This document shows, in pieces, positions 49,169-57,269 of a stretch of 64,000 nt of DNA. Both the position numbers and the translations under genes were made by a program. This DNA comes from Burkholderiales bacterium (GTDB taxonomy: Bacteria > Pseudomonadota > Gammaproteobacteria > Burkholderiales > Burkholderiaceae_C). Where the stretch lies: positions 248,001-312,000 of the forward strand of contig JACPOK010000019.1 of NCBI GenBank assembly GCA_016191525.1, read 5' to 3'. Every line of letters begins with the position of its first letter. Position 1 is the first letter of the stretch. The notes below the pieces were generated by a model that made no database searches, was not told where the DNA came from, and saw nothing but the letters and a program-made list of their open reading frames with translations.

Positions 49169-51266
49169 GCAGGCTTTCGGCTTCCAGGCTTTGCCGGTCC
49201 CAATTCAGTCCGGCGGCCGCGCCCGTGCGAAGGAATTGTTCGAACTCCTCAGGCATGGGCTGGCCGGCCTGGTGCCAGCGCAGCGCCTTGAAGCCCGCCT
49301 GCGCCAGCAGCTGCTCCAGGCTGGAGCGGGTGAAAAACCGCAGGTGGGTGCCGCACAGGACACCGACGGGCAGGTAGTCAAAGCGGCCGCGCGCCAGGTC
49401 GCGGACGACGGACCAGTGCCCTACGTTCGGCACCGAGACCAGCAGCAGGCCCTGGGGCCGCAGGAAGCGTCGGGCGTCCTGCAGGGCCTTGAGCGGCTCG
49501 GGAATGTGTTCCAGCACGTCGAGAAAACTCACCGCATCGAACAGCCCCGTGTCCGCCACGGCCAGCTGTTCAAGGCGGCCGTGAAACACGCGCAGGTTGT
49601 CGGACGCCGGTGCGCGCAACGCGGCATCGCTCGGCTCGACCAGCCAGGCCTGGCCGCCGCGCCGCTCGGCGAAGCTGCGCGCGAACAGGCCCTCGCCGCC
49701 ACCCACATCGAGCAGCCGCGTCACCGAAGTGGGCAGCAGTTCCAGCATCTCCGGCCGCGCGCCCTGCTGGTAGTCGCCATAGGAGTGCACAAAGGCCCGT
49801 TCGGCCAGCACGGTCCGTTCCCTTAGCGCGAGCGGAAGTGCCTGCCATGAAACGTCCGGCTGGCCGCGCAGAAGGTCGCGAGCCCGCTGTACGTCGAGCA
49901 CGTAGGCCAGTGGCGTGCCCGCCGGTGCAAATGGCGAGTACTGCGGCAACGCCTGGCGGCGCGCCACGTAGTGCTCAACGTCAGCCTGGGTGGTGTAGCC
50001 GATGGCCCACTCACCGGAAGCGTCGCGCTGGTCGGGGCTGACGGCACAGGCCGCCTTCGCGGCTGTCAGCGCGGCTGCCAGTTCGGTTGCCAGCGTGGTG
50101 GTGGTGATCAGGTGCGGCGCGAGCAGCACCAGCAGGTGCGGGGTGTTGCAGGCTCCCAGGACCACGTCGGGGGGCATGGCGGCGCTGGCGGAGGTTTCGA
50201 GCCAGCTGCCTGCCGCGCTCAGTTGTGAACGCAGCAGGCGCTTGCCGAGCGCGAGCTCATCGGAGCCCTCCAGCGGGCTGTCGGCCAATGCCAGCACCGA
50301 GTACGCGGGCAGTGCTTGCACGGGCGCGACCAGCGGGATATTGGGCAGCAGGTCCGAGCCCCACCATCCGGCCGGCGAGGCCATGATGGCATCCGAAAAG
50401 AACCGGTAGACGGCGGACACGGCGGCATCGTCCGAGGCCGGCCCCACCGGTGCCAGTTCCAGCGAATACCTGCCGTCGCCCAGGTGCCTGCAAACATAGC
50501 CGCCGATGTCGCTGCCCGTGCTGCGGGCCATGCGCAGCGGGCCGCCCGAAAGCGAGCGCAGGCCGCCGAGGAATTCGACTTCCATCGCCACGCCGTCGGG
50601 CAACACGGGCGCATCGCCCAGGATCACCAGGCACTCGCCGTTTTGCAGCATCCGGTAGAACTGCCGCGCACCCAGTTCCAGGTCCACCACCTTGCCGCCA
50701 TTCAGGTACGGCTCCAGGCCGCGGTACTTGGCGGTGAAGTGCGCCTGCACGGCGGGGTCCACCCGCGAATCGTGCGTGACCGACGACGACATCAGGTTGA
50801 CCTTTATGCCCTGCCGTGCGAGGAACGCGACGCCTAGAAAAAAACTCTCGAAATGCGGCGTGAGCAGGACCAGGCCGCGCCCATCGCCGCGCGACGCCAG
50901 CCGCGCCCACGCGTCAGCCGGAACGATTTCGCATTCGAGTTCACCGACCCGTCCGGCCGCGACCAGGCGCGCCTCGTACTCGTCGCGCGCCTCGGTGACG
51001 AACCTGCCCGAGCTCCATGCCTGCACGGCGCTTTCCGGCGGGCTGGAGGGCAGCAGGCGATAGGCGGCGGCGCTTTGTGCGCGAATGTGCCGGAAGCCCA
51101 GCGCCATCGAGCGCCAGTCGCGCCCCACCAGGGCGTTGAAGCGGCCGCGAAGATGTGCCAGGCGAAGTCCCAGCGGCAAAGGCAGGCGCGCCATCGCCGG
51201 GAGCAGCCAGCGGAAATCAGCCCGGTGCAGGCGGCGCAGGACAGCCCAGGCAAGCCGGTTGCTCAT
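49146..51266 (-). CDS. LpxL/HtrB-like acyltransferase fused to a SAM methyltransferase
   Basis: This is a 706-aa multidomain protein. Residues ~1-310 resemble lipid-A late acyltransferases (LPLAT): LVLLTPHFESFFLGVAFLAR gives the H-x4/5-D/E-like catalytic site (here HFESFF), followed by GGKVVDLELGARQFYRML and LGDAPVLPDGVAMEVEFLGG. Residues ~310-500 have no clear assignment (ACNTPHLLVLLAPHLITTTT). Residues ~515-706 are a class I methyltransferase with RLLDVGGGEGLFARSFAERR, FDAVSFLDVLEHIPEPLKAL and LLVSVPNVGHWSVV. ATG 51266 is chosen for the ATGA overlap with the preceding gene. Fusing acyl and methyl transfer within a Wzm/Wzt operon suggests chain capping or lipid modification of the glycan, but the substrate is unknown. 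Confidence 0.8.
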   Translation of the reverse strand: MSNRLAWAVLRRLHRADFRWLLPAMARLPLPLGLRLAHLRGRFNALVGRDWRSMALGFRHIRAQSAAAYRLLPSSPPESAVQAWSSGRFVTEARDEYEARLVAAGRVGELECEIVPADAWARLASRGDGRGLVLLTPHFESFFLGVAFLARQGIKVNLMSSSVTHDSRVDPAVQAHFTAKYRGLEPYLNGGKVVDLELGARQFYRMLQNGECLVILGDAPVLPDGVAMEVEFLGGLRSLSGGPLRMARSTGSDIGGYVCRHLGDGRYSLELAPVGPASDDAAVSAVYRFFSDAIMASPAGWWGSDLLPNIPLVAPVQALPAYSVLALADSPLEGSDELALGKRLLRSQLSAAGSWLETSASAAMPPDVVLGACNTPHLLVLLAPHLITTTTLATELAAALTAAKAACAVSPDQRDASGEWAIGYTTQADVEHYVARRQALPQYSPFAPAGTPLAYVLDVQRARDLLRGQPDVSWQALPLALRERTVLAERAFVHSYGDYQQGARPEMLELLPTSVTRLLDVGGGEGLFARSFAERRGGQAWLVEPSDAALRAPASDNLRVFHGRLEQLAVADTGLFDAVSFLDVLEHIPEPLKALQDARRFLRPQGLLLVSVPNVGHWSVVRDLARGRFDYLPVGVLCGTHLRFFTRSSLEQLLAQAGFKALRWHQAGQPMPEEFEQFLRTGAAAGLNWDRQSLEAESLHVLATLD

Positions 51267-52018
51267 GCCGTGCCGGCGCGCAGGCTGCTGATGAAGCGCT
51301 CCACGTCGCCGGTCTGCTCGAGCCTGAGCCATGAGGTCTGCACCGGGAAGCGGTGCGCCCATTTGGCCTCGAAGGCGCGGCCGTTGCGCACAATGCGCTG
51401 CGCCATCGTCGCCGGGATTTCCGGGCCCGAGGGCGTGTCCGACCAATGCTCGCAGTAAGCGTCCACCACGGCAGCCTGCAGGCCGGCCGCCTGTGCCTGC
51501 AGGACGACGTCGGTGCCATAGAAATCGAATCCCATCGCGGGATCGAGCGTGAGTTCGCTGTCCGCGCTGACGGCGAACAGCAATTCATCCAGGCTGTCCA
51601 CCTCTTGCGGCAGCGGCGGGGCTTCGCGCAGAAGGTTTCCGCGGTCCAGCACATGGCCCGCCCGCGTGAAACCGGCGCCGCTTCCCGCCACGCCATAGAC
51701 ACCGGCCACCGCGAGCGCAGGCATGCGGGACTGGGCCTGCTGCAGGGCAGCCAGGAACTTCGCGTCCCAGCCTTCAGGCAGATACACGTCCTGGTGCACC
51801 CAGACCAGCCAGGTACCCGGCCGCTGTTGCGACAGGCCTTTGCGTGCGGCGTTGAATGCGTCGGCCGCGCTGCGCACGTTGTGATAAGCCACCAAAGGGC
51901 AGCCGCCCGTCTTGACGCACGGCGATTCGCACAGCCGCGCGGCCAGCACGTCCAGCCGGCTGACGCTGGTGACAAAAACGAGATTGCTCGCGGGTGCGAA
52001 AGCAGGTGTGGTGCTCAT
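51263..52018 (-). CDS. Glycosyltransferase-like protein (PF13712 type)
   Basis: This is a 251-aa GT-A-like protein. NLVFVTSVSRLDVLAARL, VAYHNVRSAADAFNAARKGL and TWLVWVHQDVYLPEGWDAK match the Glyco_tranf_2_5 family, in which the WVHQDV block carries the metal-binding Asp. DFYGTDVVLQAQAAGL follows. Both ends overlap neighbouring genes by 4 bp (ATGA), so it is strictly co-translated. It lies between a GNAT-like gene and the acyltransferase fusion in the export operon. Its sugar is unknown. Confidence 0.8.
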   Translation of the reverse strand: MSTTPAFAPASNLVFVTSVSRLDVLAARLCESPCVKTGGCPLVAYHNVRSAADAFNAARKGLSQQRPGTWLVWVHQDVYLPEGWDAKFLAALQQAQSRMPALAVAGVYGVAGSGAGFTRAGHVLDRGNLLREAPPLPQEVDSLDELLFAVSADSELTLDPAMGFDFYGTDVVLQAQAAGLQAAVVDAYCEHWSDTPSGPEIPATMAQRIVRNGRAFEAKWAHRFPVQTSWLRLEQTGDVERFISSLRAGTA

Positions 52019-53043
52019 AGGAAATCCGTGTCTCCGCCCATCAGCCACCAATTCATGCCGGGCAGTTCTGCCTCGGCCAGGCTGGATGCGCGCGGGATGC
52101 CCAGCCAGGCCGTGACGGCCGTGCTGGCACCCGAATCTTGCAGCGATTGTGTCACCGCGGGGCTGGCCCATGCCGTGAGCCATGCGGCCCCGCCGCGGGC
52201 GGCTTCGGCCCTGCAGGCCGAGGCGGCCACCGGCATGGCGCCGGGATGGCCAATCCAGTCCAGCCAGAGCGCGTTGGGCCCGTCCAGGTCCATCACCGCG
52301 ATGCCGGTGGCGCGAGCCGACCATGGGCGGCGCAATTCAAAAAACCGGCTCCGCCGCGCGGGCCGCTCGCAATAGCGCCACCGCGCGTAGGCCGCGTCGC
52401 GCTGGCCGAGGGTCAGCGCGGTCGATTGCTTTTTCATCATCTCCCAGGCAGCGTCGATGGATGGGTCAAAGCCGGCTTGTGAAGGGTCAAGCGCCGTCCA
52501 GCGCCAGGCCCAGCGCGACAGAGGAAGAGGCGGCGATGAGAGGTTCCAGCTCAAGGAGTGGATCGGCCCGCCGTCCCACAGCAGCTTGAGCGTGACGGCC
52601 AGCCGCAAATGGCGCTCACTGGGAAAGCCAAACGCAATCCGGTCTTCGGACTGGCCCGAGATGTGGCCCGAGTAAAACGCCTGCGACGCGTGAAAGAAGG
52701 GGCCGCGGCGGGTGAGGATGCCTCGCCACTGCGGCGCCACCATGACGTCGCCGATCTGGGTGCCGGCCACCGGGCGGCCCTGCCGCCAGAGCCGGCGAGG
52801 GATGCCGCCGCAGTGGGCGATGAGCACGCCGTCCTGCCAGACCCCGCTGCCTTCGCCGCCGCCGTTGCCGCCGGGCATGTATTTCCAGCGGTACCAGGCA
52901 TCGCCGGCGCCCGGGCCGAATACCTGCTCGTGCAACGCGCAAAGGCTGTCCCGGTCGGCGGCGCCCAGGTCACCGACCGTGAATTGCGTTTCACCGATCT
53001 GGACCGCGTGCCGTGCGCCGGCCTGCGGCGCATGCACGCTCAT
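52015..53043 (-). CDS. GNAT-fold acetyltransferase-like protein of the export operon
   Basis: This 342-aa cytosolic protein has an N-terminal GNAT-like half: LCALHEQVFGPGAGDAWYRW, GVWQDGVLIAHCGGIPRRLW, GTQIGDVMVAPQWRGILTRR (the acetyl-CoA loop) and AFYSGHISGQSEDRIAFGFP. The second half is less clear (SIDAAWEMMKKQSTALTLGQ) but fits a FemAB/GNAT-type second domain. It overlaps its neighbours by 4 bp at both ends. Acetylation of an amino sugar (for example a dTDP-amino-sugar) would fit the deacetylase fusion at 41707, though this is inference. Confidence 0.75.
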   Translation of the reverse strand: MSVHAPQAGARHAVQIGETQFTVGDLGAADRDSLCALHEQVFGPGAGDAWYRWKYMPGGNGGGEGSGVWQDGVLIAHCGGIPRRLWRQGRPVAGTQIGDVMVAPQWRGILTRRGPFFHASQAFYSGHISGQSEDRIAFGFPSERHLRLAVTLKLLWDGGPIHSLSWNLSSPPLPLSRWAWRWTALDPSQAGFDPSIDAAWEMMKKQSTALTLGQRDAAYARWRYCERPARRSRFFELRRPWSARATGIAVMDLDGPNALWLDWIGHPGAMPVAASACRAEAARGGAAWLTAWASPAVTQSLQDSGASTAVTAWLGIPRASSLAEAELPGMNWWLMGGDTDFL

Positions 53044-54266
53044 GCCTCCCATTCGTGGGCGAGTGTCACCAGGCCCTGCTCGAGGCCGCGTTGGGTCACG
53101 TTCAGCACCAGGCAGCGTTCGACCTGTTCGTAGACGTGAATGCCGTCTTCGGAGATGAGAAACGACGTGACGGAATACTGGCCCTTGAGCAACGGAAATT
53201 TCGGAAAGCACACTGCTGCCTTGCCGTGGCCCTGCGCATCGGCATTGAGCGTCACGCCATCGTTGTGCGTCGTCGTGCTGGCCACCGTGAGGCCGTTGCT
53301 GTCCGAAAATCCGAGTGCCACCGCAGGAACCGGCAGGCCGGGGCCGATGACGAATTCGACGGTGATGGTCAGGTCGCTTTCCGCGCTGCGCAGGTCCAGC
53401 TCGGTGCCGGTGACACCATCCGCCGAAGCGGAAACCTTGACGATTCTTCCCGTTCCCGCGCCCGCCGCTGGCAGCGCGTCCGGCGACGACGCACCGAGGG
53501 GCGTGCGGGCCGCGACGCCAGCGTTCAGGCTGGCCTGGTAGGCGCTGGTGACCTGCGCCGCCGGCCCGAACTCGCGCAAGGTGCCGCCATCGATCCACAT
53601 GGCGCGCGAACACAGCGCTTCCACCTGGTACATGGAATGCGAGCAGAAAAGAATGGTCTTGCCGGCGTCCTTGAGCTTCATGATGCGGTCGAATGACTTG
53701 CGGGCAAACGCGCCGTCGCCCACCGAAAGCGCCTCGTCGATCACGAGGATGTCGGGCTCCACGGCCGTCGCCACGGCAAAAGCCAGGCGCATGAACATGC
53801 CGCTGGAATAAGTCTTGACCGGCTGCCTGATGAAGTCGCCGATATCGGCGAAGGCCAGTATGTCGTCGAGCCGCGCGTCGACCTCGGAACGCTTCAGGCC
53901 GAGGATGGCCGCGTTCATGTAGATGTTTTCAATGCCGGTGAAATCGGGGCTGAAGCCGGCCCCCAGTTCCAGCAGCGCCGCCACGCGGCCCCTGACGTGG
54001 AGCGAGCCGGTACTGGCCGGCAAGGTGCCGCACACCATCTGCAGCAACGTGGACTTGCCTGCGCCGTTACGGCCCACGACGCCCACAACTTCGCCATGCC
54101 GGATGCCCAGGTCAATGTCGCGCAAGGCCCAGAATTCGCGGTAGTAGCGGTGCCAGCGGCCCCACATCAGCTGCTTCAGGCGGTCGGCGGGTTTCTCGTA
54201 CAGCCAATAGGATTTGCCGAGGCCGCGGGCCTCGATGGCAAGCTCTTCAACGATTTCAGACGACAT
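53040..54266 (-). CDS. wzt: Wzt-type polysaccharide ABC exporter ATPase with C-terminal sugar-binding domain
   Basis: This is a 408-aa ABC ATPase: Walker A GRNGAGKSTLL, Q-loop region, signature YSSGMFMRLAFA, Walker B ILVIDEALSVGDG and switch His LFCSHSMYQ. After ~residue 260 comes a linker and a C-terminal ~130-residue beta-rich domain (GRIVKVSASADG, LRSAESDLTITVEFVIGPGL) like the carbohydrate-binding module of Wzt, which recognises a modified chain end. ATG 54266 is the normal start; longer frames overlap wzm. It pairs with Wzm (11-bp overlap) and exports the finished polymer from the cytosol. Confidence 0.93.
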   Translation of the reverse strand: MSSEIVEELAIEARGLGKSYWLYEKPADRLKQLMWGRWHRYYREFWALRDIDLGIRHGEVVGVVGRNGAGKSTLLQMVCGTLPASTGSLHVRGRVAALLELGAGFSPDFTGIENIYMNAAILGLKRSEVDARLDDILAFADIGDFIRQPVKTYSSGMFMRLAFAVATAVEPDILVIDEALSVGDGAFARKSFDRIMKLKDAGKTILFCSHSMYQVEALCSRAMWIDGGTLREFGPAAQVTSAYQASLNAGVAARTPLGASSPDALPAAGAGTGRIVKVSASADGVTGTELDLRSAESDLTITVEFVIGPGLPVPAVALGFSDSNGLTVASTTTHNDGVTLNADAQGHGKAAVCFPKFPLLKGQYSVTSFLISEDGIHVYEQVERCLVLNVTQRGLEQGLVTLAHEWEA

Positions 54267-55059
54267 CGGCGAAACCCGGGCGGGCAGCCCGGAAGAAGGC
54301 AGCGCCGGTGGCCGCAATCACCGCGCAGGCCAGAAAATTCAGGCCCAGCGCCGGCCAGTTGGGCCAGATACCGTCGATCAGCACGTGACGCGTTTCCGTG
54401 ATGATCAGCGCCAGCGGATTCAGGAAGATCAGGCTCCGCAGCTGCACAGGCAGTGCTTCGACGGGAAAGAAGATGGGGCTGAGGAACATCATCAGGCTGA
54501 GCACCATCGCGATGACCTGGCCGACGTCCCGCACAAACGTGCCGATACCCGCCAGCCACCATCCGAGCCCGACGGTCAGCGGGATGAGCGGCAGCCAGAC
54601 CAGCGGCAGTGCAACCAGCGTTGCGGGCAATGCGCCAAGCTCCCACAGCCCCAGTCCCATGAGGATCAGCAGCGCCGTGGCCAGGTGCACCAGCGCCGCG
54701 ACTGTGCCGACCCACGGCAGGATCTCCAGCGGGAAGACCACCTTCTTGACCAGGTGCGGCTGGTCAAGCACCAGCCGCGGCGCGCGGCTGACGCACTCGG
54801 CGAAAAAATTGAAGACCGCCAGGCCCGCATACAGGCGGATGGCAAAACTCAGGTTGCTCTCGACGGTGGTGCCCCAGCGCACGCCGAACACGTGGCGGAA
54901 CACCAGGGTATAGACGCCCAGCATGAGAAGGGGGGTCAGCACCACCCAGACGGCGCCGAGCCAGGATTGCCGGTACCGGGAATGGACTTCGCGGGCGGCG
55001 AAAGTGCGGATCAGCCCGGCGTGCCGCAGGGGAAGCAGGTAGGAAATAAGCGGGCTCAC
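54256..55059 (-). CDS. wzm: Wzm-type polysaccharide ABC exporter permease
   Basis: This 267-aa inner-membrane protein of the ABC-2 family has six predicted helices. TFAAREVHSRYRQSWLGAVW and VVLTPLLMLGVYTLVFRHVF are the typical Wzm opening; FLNPLALIITETRHVLIDG is the conserved C-terminal block. It begins 0 bp after the Crp/Fnr gene stop and overlaps wzt by 11 bp. With Wzt it moves the O-antigen-like polymer across the inner membrane, in place of the Wzx/Wzy route (no Wzx or Wzy seen). Confidence 0.93.
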   Translation of the reverse strand: MSPLISYLLPLRHAGLIRTFAAREVHSRYRQSWLGAVWVVLTPLLMLGVYTLVFRHVFGVRWGTTVESNLSFAIRLYAGLAVFNFFAECVSRAPRLVLDQPHLVKKVVFPLEILPWVGTVAALVHLATALLILMGLGLWELGALPATLVALPLVWLPLIPLTVGLGWWLAGIGTFVRDVGQVIAMVLSLMMFLSPIFFPVEALPVQLRSLIFLNPLALIITETRHVLIDGIWPNWPALGLNFLACAVIAATGAAFFRAARPGFADVV

Positions 55060-55758
55060 TCAGGCTTTGGGGGGATCGACCCGCCCCTCCGCGATGTCCT
55101 TGAGCACGTCCGAGCGAACCAGCTTGAGCGTGTTGCCTTCCCTGACCAGGAGCTTGTTGAGGAAAAGGAGCTGGAAGGCGCGGGTCACGGTTTCGCGGCT
55201 GGCGTTGATCATGATGGCCATTTCCTGGTGGGTCGGCGCGTTGTCCACTGCTATCTCCTGCCCGGTCTGGCGCTGCGGCAATTGTAGGAGCAGCACGCAC
55301 AGGCGCTGGAACGGGTTAGGCAGGCCAAGGAGCGTGCGCTGGGCTGTCACCAGCCGCACCCGCTGCGCCAGCCGGGCCATCACGGCCCGCGCCAGTTCCG
55401 GGTGGAACGAGATGAGGTCCCGGGCGGCACGGGCTTCCAGGAAGGCCACCGTGGACTTGGTGGCCGCGACCACGAATTCGGACGCACCCTTGCCGTCCAC
55501 CACGGAAAGTTCGCCGAAATAGTCCCCCGGATCAACGAAATACAGGCCCACACTGCGTCCGTCCACGGTGAAATCGACCCCCTGGAGCCGGCCTTCCACC
55601 AGGAAACCCAGTTCCAGGATGGGGCTGTCCTTGGACATCACCATGGCGCGGCGGGCGAAAGCGCGAAGGCTCATCGCGGCGGAAAGGGGCTCCAAAACTT
55701 CCCTGGAAAGCGAGCGCAACAGGGGAAACTGGCTAAGCAGTTGGAGCGAGACCGGCAT
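55060..55758 (-). CDS. Crp/Fnr-family transcriptional regulator
   Basis: This is a 232-aa regulator. The N-terminal cyclic-nucleotide-binding-like barrel has LELGFLVEGRLQGVDFTVDG and FVDPGDYFGELSVVDGKGAS. The C-terminal helix-turn-helix has THQEMAIMINASRETVTRAF, whose recognition helix shares the RETVxR residues that read TGTGA in Crp. In the nucleotide pocket the usual Arg-Ser after GEL is Ala-Ser here, so cAMP binding is doubtful. There is no Fnr-type Cys cluster. It is first in the Wzm/Wzt operon and divergent from the FecR-domain gene over 149 bp holding a Crp-like site at 55796. It likely regulates both sides. Confidence 0.9.
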   Translation of the reverse strand: MPVSLQLLSQFPLLRSLSREVLEPLSAAMSLRAFARRAMVMSKDSPILELGFLVEGRLQGVDFTVDGRSVGLYFVDPGDYFGELSVVDGKGASEFVVAATKSTVAFLEARAARDLISFHPELARAVMARLAQRVRLVTAQRTLLGLPNPFQRLCVLLLQLPQRQTGQEIAVDNAPTHQEMAIMINASRETVTRAFQLLFLNKLLVREGNTLKLVRSDVLKDIAEGRVDPPKA

Positions 55759-55795
55759 TCGGCCCGAGTTTAAGGCCTTCCCCGCCCGCCGGACT

Positions 55796-55811
55796 TGTGA
55801 TCAGGCGCACA
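55796..55811. promoter_or_regulatory. Crp-like site TGTGA-TCAGGC-GCACA
   Basis: Nine of ten half-site bases match TGTGA-N6-TCACA. It lies in the 149-bp gap between the divergent crp/fnr-like and fecR-like genes, 37 bp from the first and about 96 bp from the second. A better copy lies at 60549. Autoregulation and control of the fecR operon are plausible. Confidence 0.55.
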
Positions 55812-55907
55812 TGTTTACCGGGCCGGACGTGAGAAAATCCCGTGCATCAAGCCTGCCGTTCCCACGCATCCTGCGTGCTTGCCGGCTGCTGGTCCACGAG
55901 GTAAGTC

Positions 55908-57269
55908 ATGAAATTCCGTCCGATATTTCTCCGTGCTGCCGTTGCCGCAGCGCTGGCGGGCGCGGCCGGTCTTGCCGCGGCCCAGGCAGCCCCGCTGATC
56001 GTGGGTGAAGCCACCATGGTCATCGGCGTGGCCAAGCTGTTTTCAGCCGACGGCGCCGCGCGCGACATCGAGCGCGGCACCGCCATCCGTGTCGGCGACC
56101 GGGTCGAGACCGAGGCCGGCGGGCACGTGCACTTCCGCTTTGTCGATGGCGGGCGCCTTAGCATCCGCCCGTCCAGCCGCATGCAGGTGGAAAGCTACAA
56201 CCATTCCGCCCAGCAGCCCGCGCTCACGGCCATCAAGTTCCGCCTCGACGAAGGGGTCGTCCGCTCCATCACCGGCGCCTGGGGCGAAGCCGCCCGTGAC
56301 CGTTTTCGCCTCAACACCCCCGTCGCCGCCATCGGTGTGAAGGGCACGGACTTCGTGGTCAAGTCCGACGCCGACAAGACCACCGCTTCGGTCTACACCG
56401 GCGCGATCATCCTGTCCCCCCTGGTCGCCGGCTGCGCGGCCACGCTGGGCCCCTGCCAGAGCGGCAACGAGAAGTTGCTGTCCGAGGAAATGAAGGGCCA
56501 GATGCTGGAACTCAGCCGCAAGCAGAGCAGCCCGCAGCTGGTGCCGCTGGTTGACCTGATGGCGCAGAACCGCCGCATCGTGGTGGCTTCCGAGTCCGCC
56601 GGCAAATCCGAAAAGAACCTTGGCAACGATCCGGGCCGCCAGGACATGGCGTCGGACAAGTCGGTGGTCAATGAATCGCGGTCCGCCGTGGCCGTCGCGG
56701 CGGGCAATGCGTCCACGCCCGTACCGGCAACGCCGTTGACGCCGCTGGTGCCGTCGATTCCGCAGCTGGCCTGGGGCCGCTGGGACTGGGTCAAGCCGGT
56801 GGATGGCGACACGCTTTCCCGCACCTTCGAAGAAGCCACGCAGAACGGCCGCCTGAGCACCGTGGGCAACGGCGCCTTTGGCCTGTACCGCATGGCGCCA
56901 GACGAAAACGCGCTTCTGCAGACCACGGACGCATCCGCCAATTTCAAGCTCACCGGGGGCGTCGCCCAGCTGACCAGCGCCCAGGGCCGAAACACCGTGG
57001 TGGATGCGGTGAAGGTCGATGGCGGCAGCCTGAGCGTTGACTTTTCGCGGGCCACCTTCGCAACCCAGCTGAATGTGTCCAATGCCGCAATCGGCTCCAA
57101 CAACATCCAGGCCAACGGCACTGTCCGTCCCAACGGCGTCATGCTTGGCCAGGGTGGCAATGCCTATGTGGCCGGCGCCCTGAGCCTTGACGGCAAGGAA
57201 GCGGGCTATTTCTTCGAAAAGAACCTGCCTGCGGGCAATCTGAGCGGCATCACACTCTGGGGACGCTGA
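55908..57269 (+). CDS. FecR-domain periplasmic protein
   Basis: This is a 453-aa protein with a Sec signal peptide (LRAAVAAALAGAAGLAAAQA). The FecR domain (~residues 30-170) shows GTAIRVGDRVETEAGGHVHF, GGRLSIRPSSRMQVES and NTPVAAIGVKGTDFVVK. The C-terminal ~150 residues are rich in Gly, Asn, Thr and Val (DAVKVDGGSLSVDFSRATFA), like a beta-barrel or beta-solenoid edge. AGGTAAGTC precedes the ATG. It is the first gene of a three-gene unit with the CHASE2-cyclase and the TPR/barrel protein, a known FecR-CHASE2-TPR association in proteobacteria, suggesting envelope-stress or surface sensing. Confidence 0.87.
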   Translation: MKFRPIFLRAAVAAALAGAAGLAAAQAAPLIVGEATMVIGVAKLFSADGAARDIERGTAIRVGDRVETEAGGHVHFRFVDGGRLSIRPSSRMQVESYNHSAQQPALTAIKFRLDEGVVRSITGAWGEAARDRFRLNTPVAAIGVKGTDFVVKSDADKTTASVYTGAIILSPLVAGCAATLGPCQSGNEKLLSEEMKGQMLELSRKQSSPQLVPLVDLMAQNRRIVVASESAGKSEKNLGNDPGRQDMASDKSVVNESRSAVAVAAGNASTPVPATPLTPLVPSIPQLAWGRWDWVKPVDGDTLSRTFEEATQNGRLSTVGNGAFGLYRMAPDENALLQTTDASANFKLTGGVAQLTSAQGRNTVVDAVKVDGGSLSVDFSRATFATQLNVSNAAIGSNNIQANGTVRPNGVMLGQGGNAYVAGALSLDGKEAGYFFEKNLPAGNLSGITLWGR

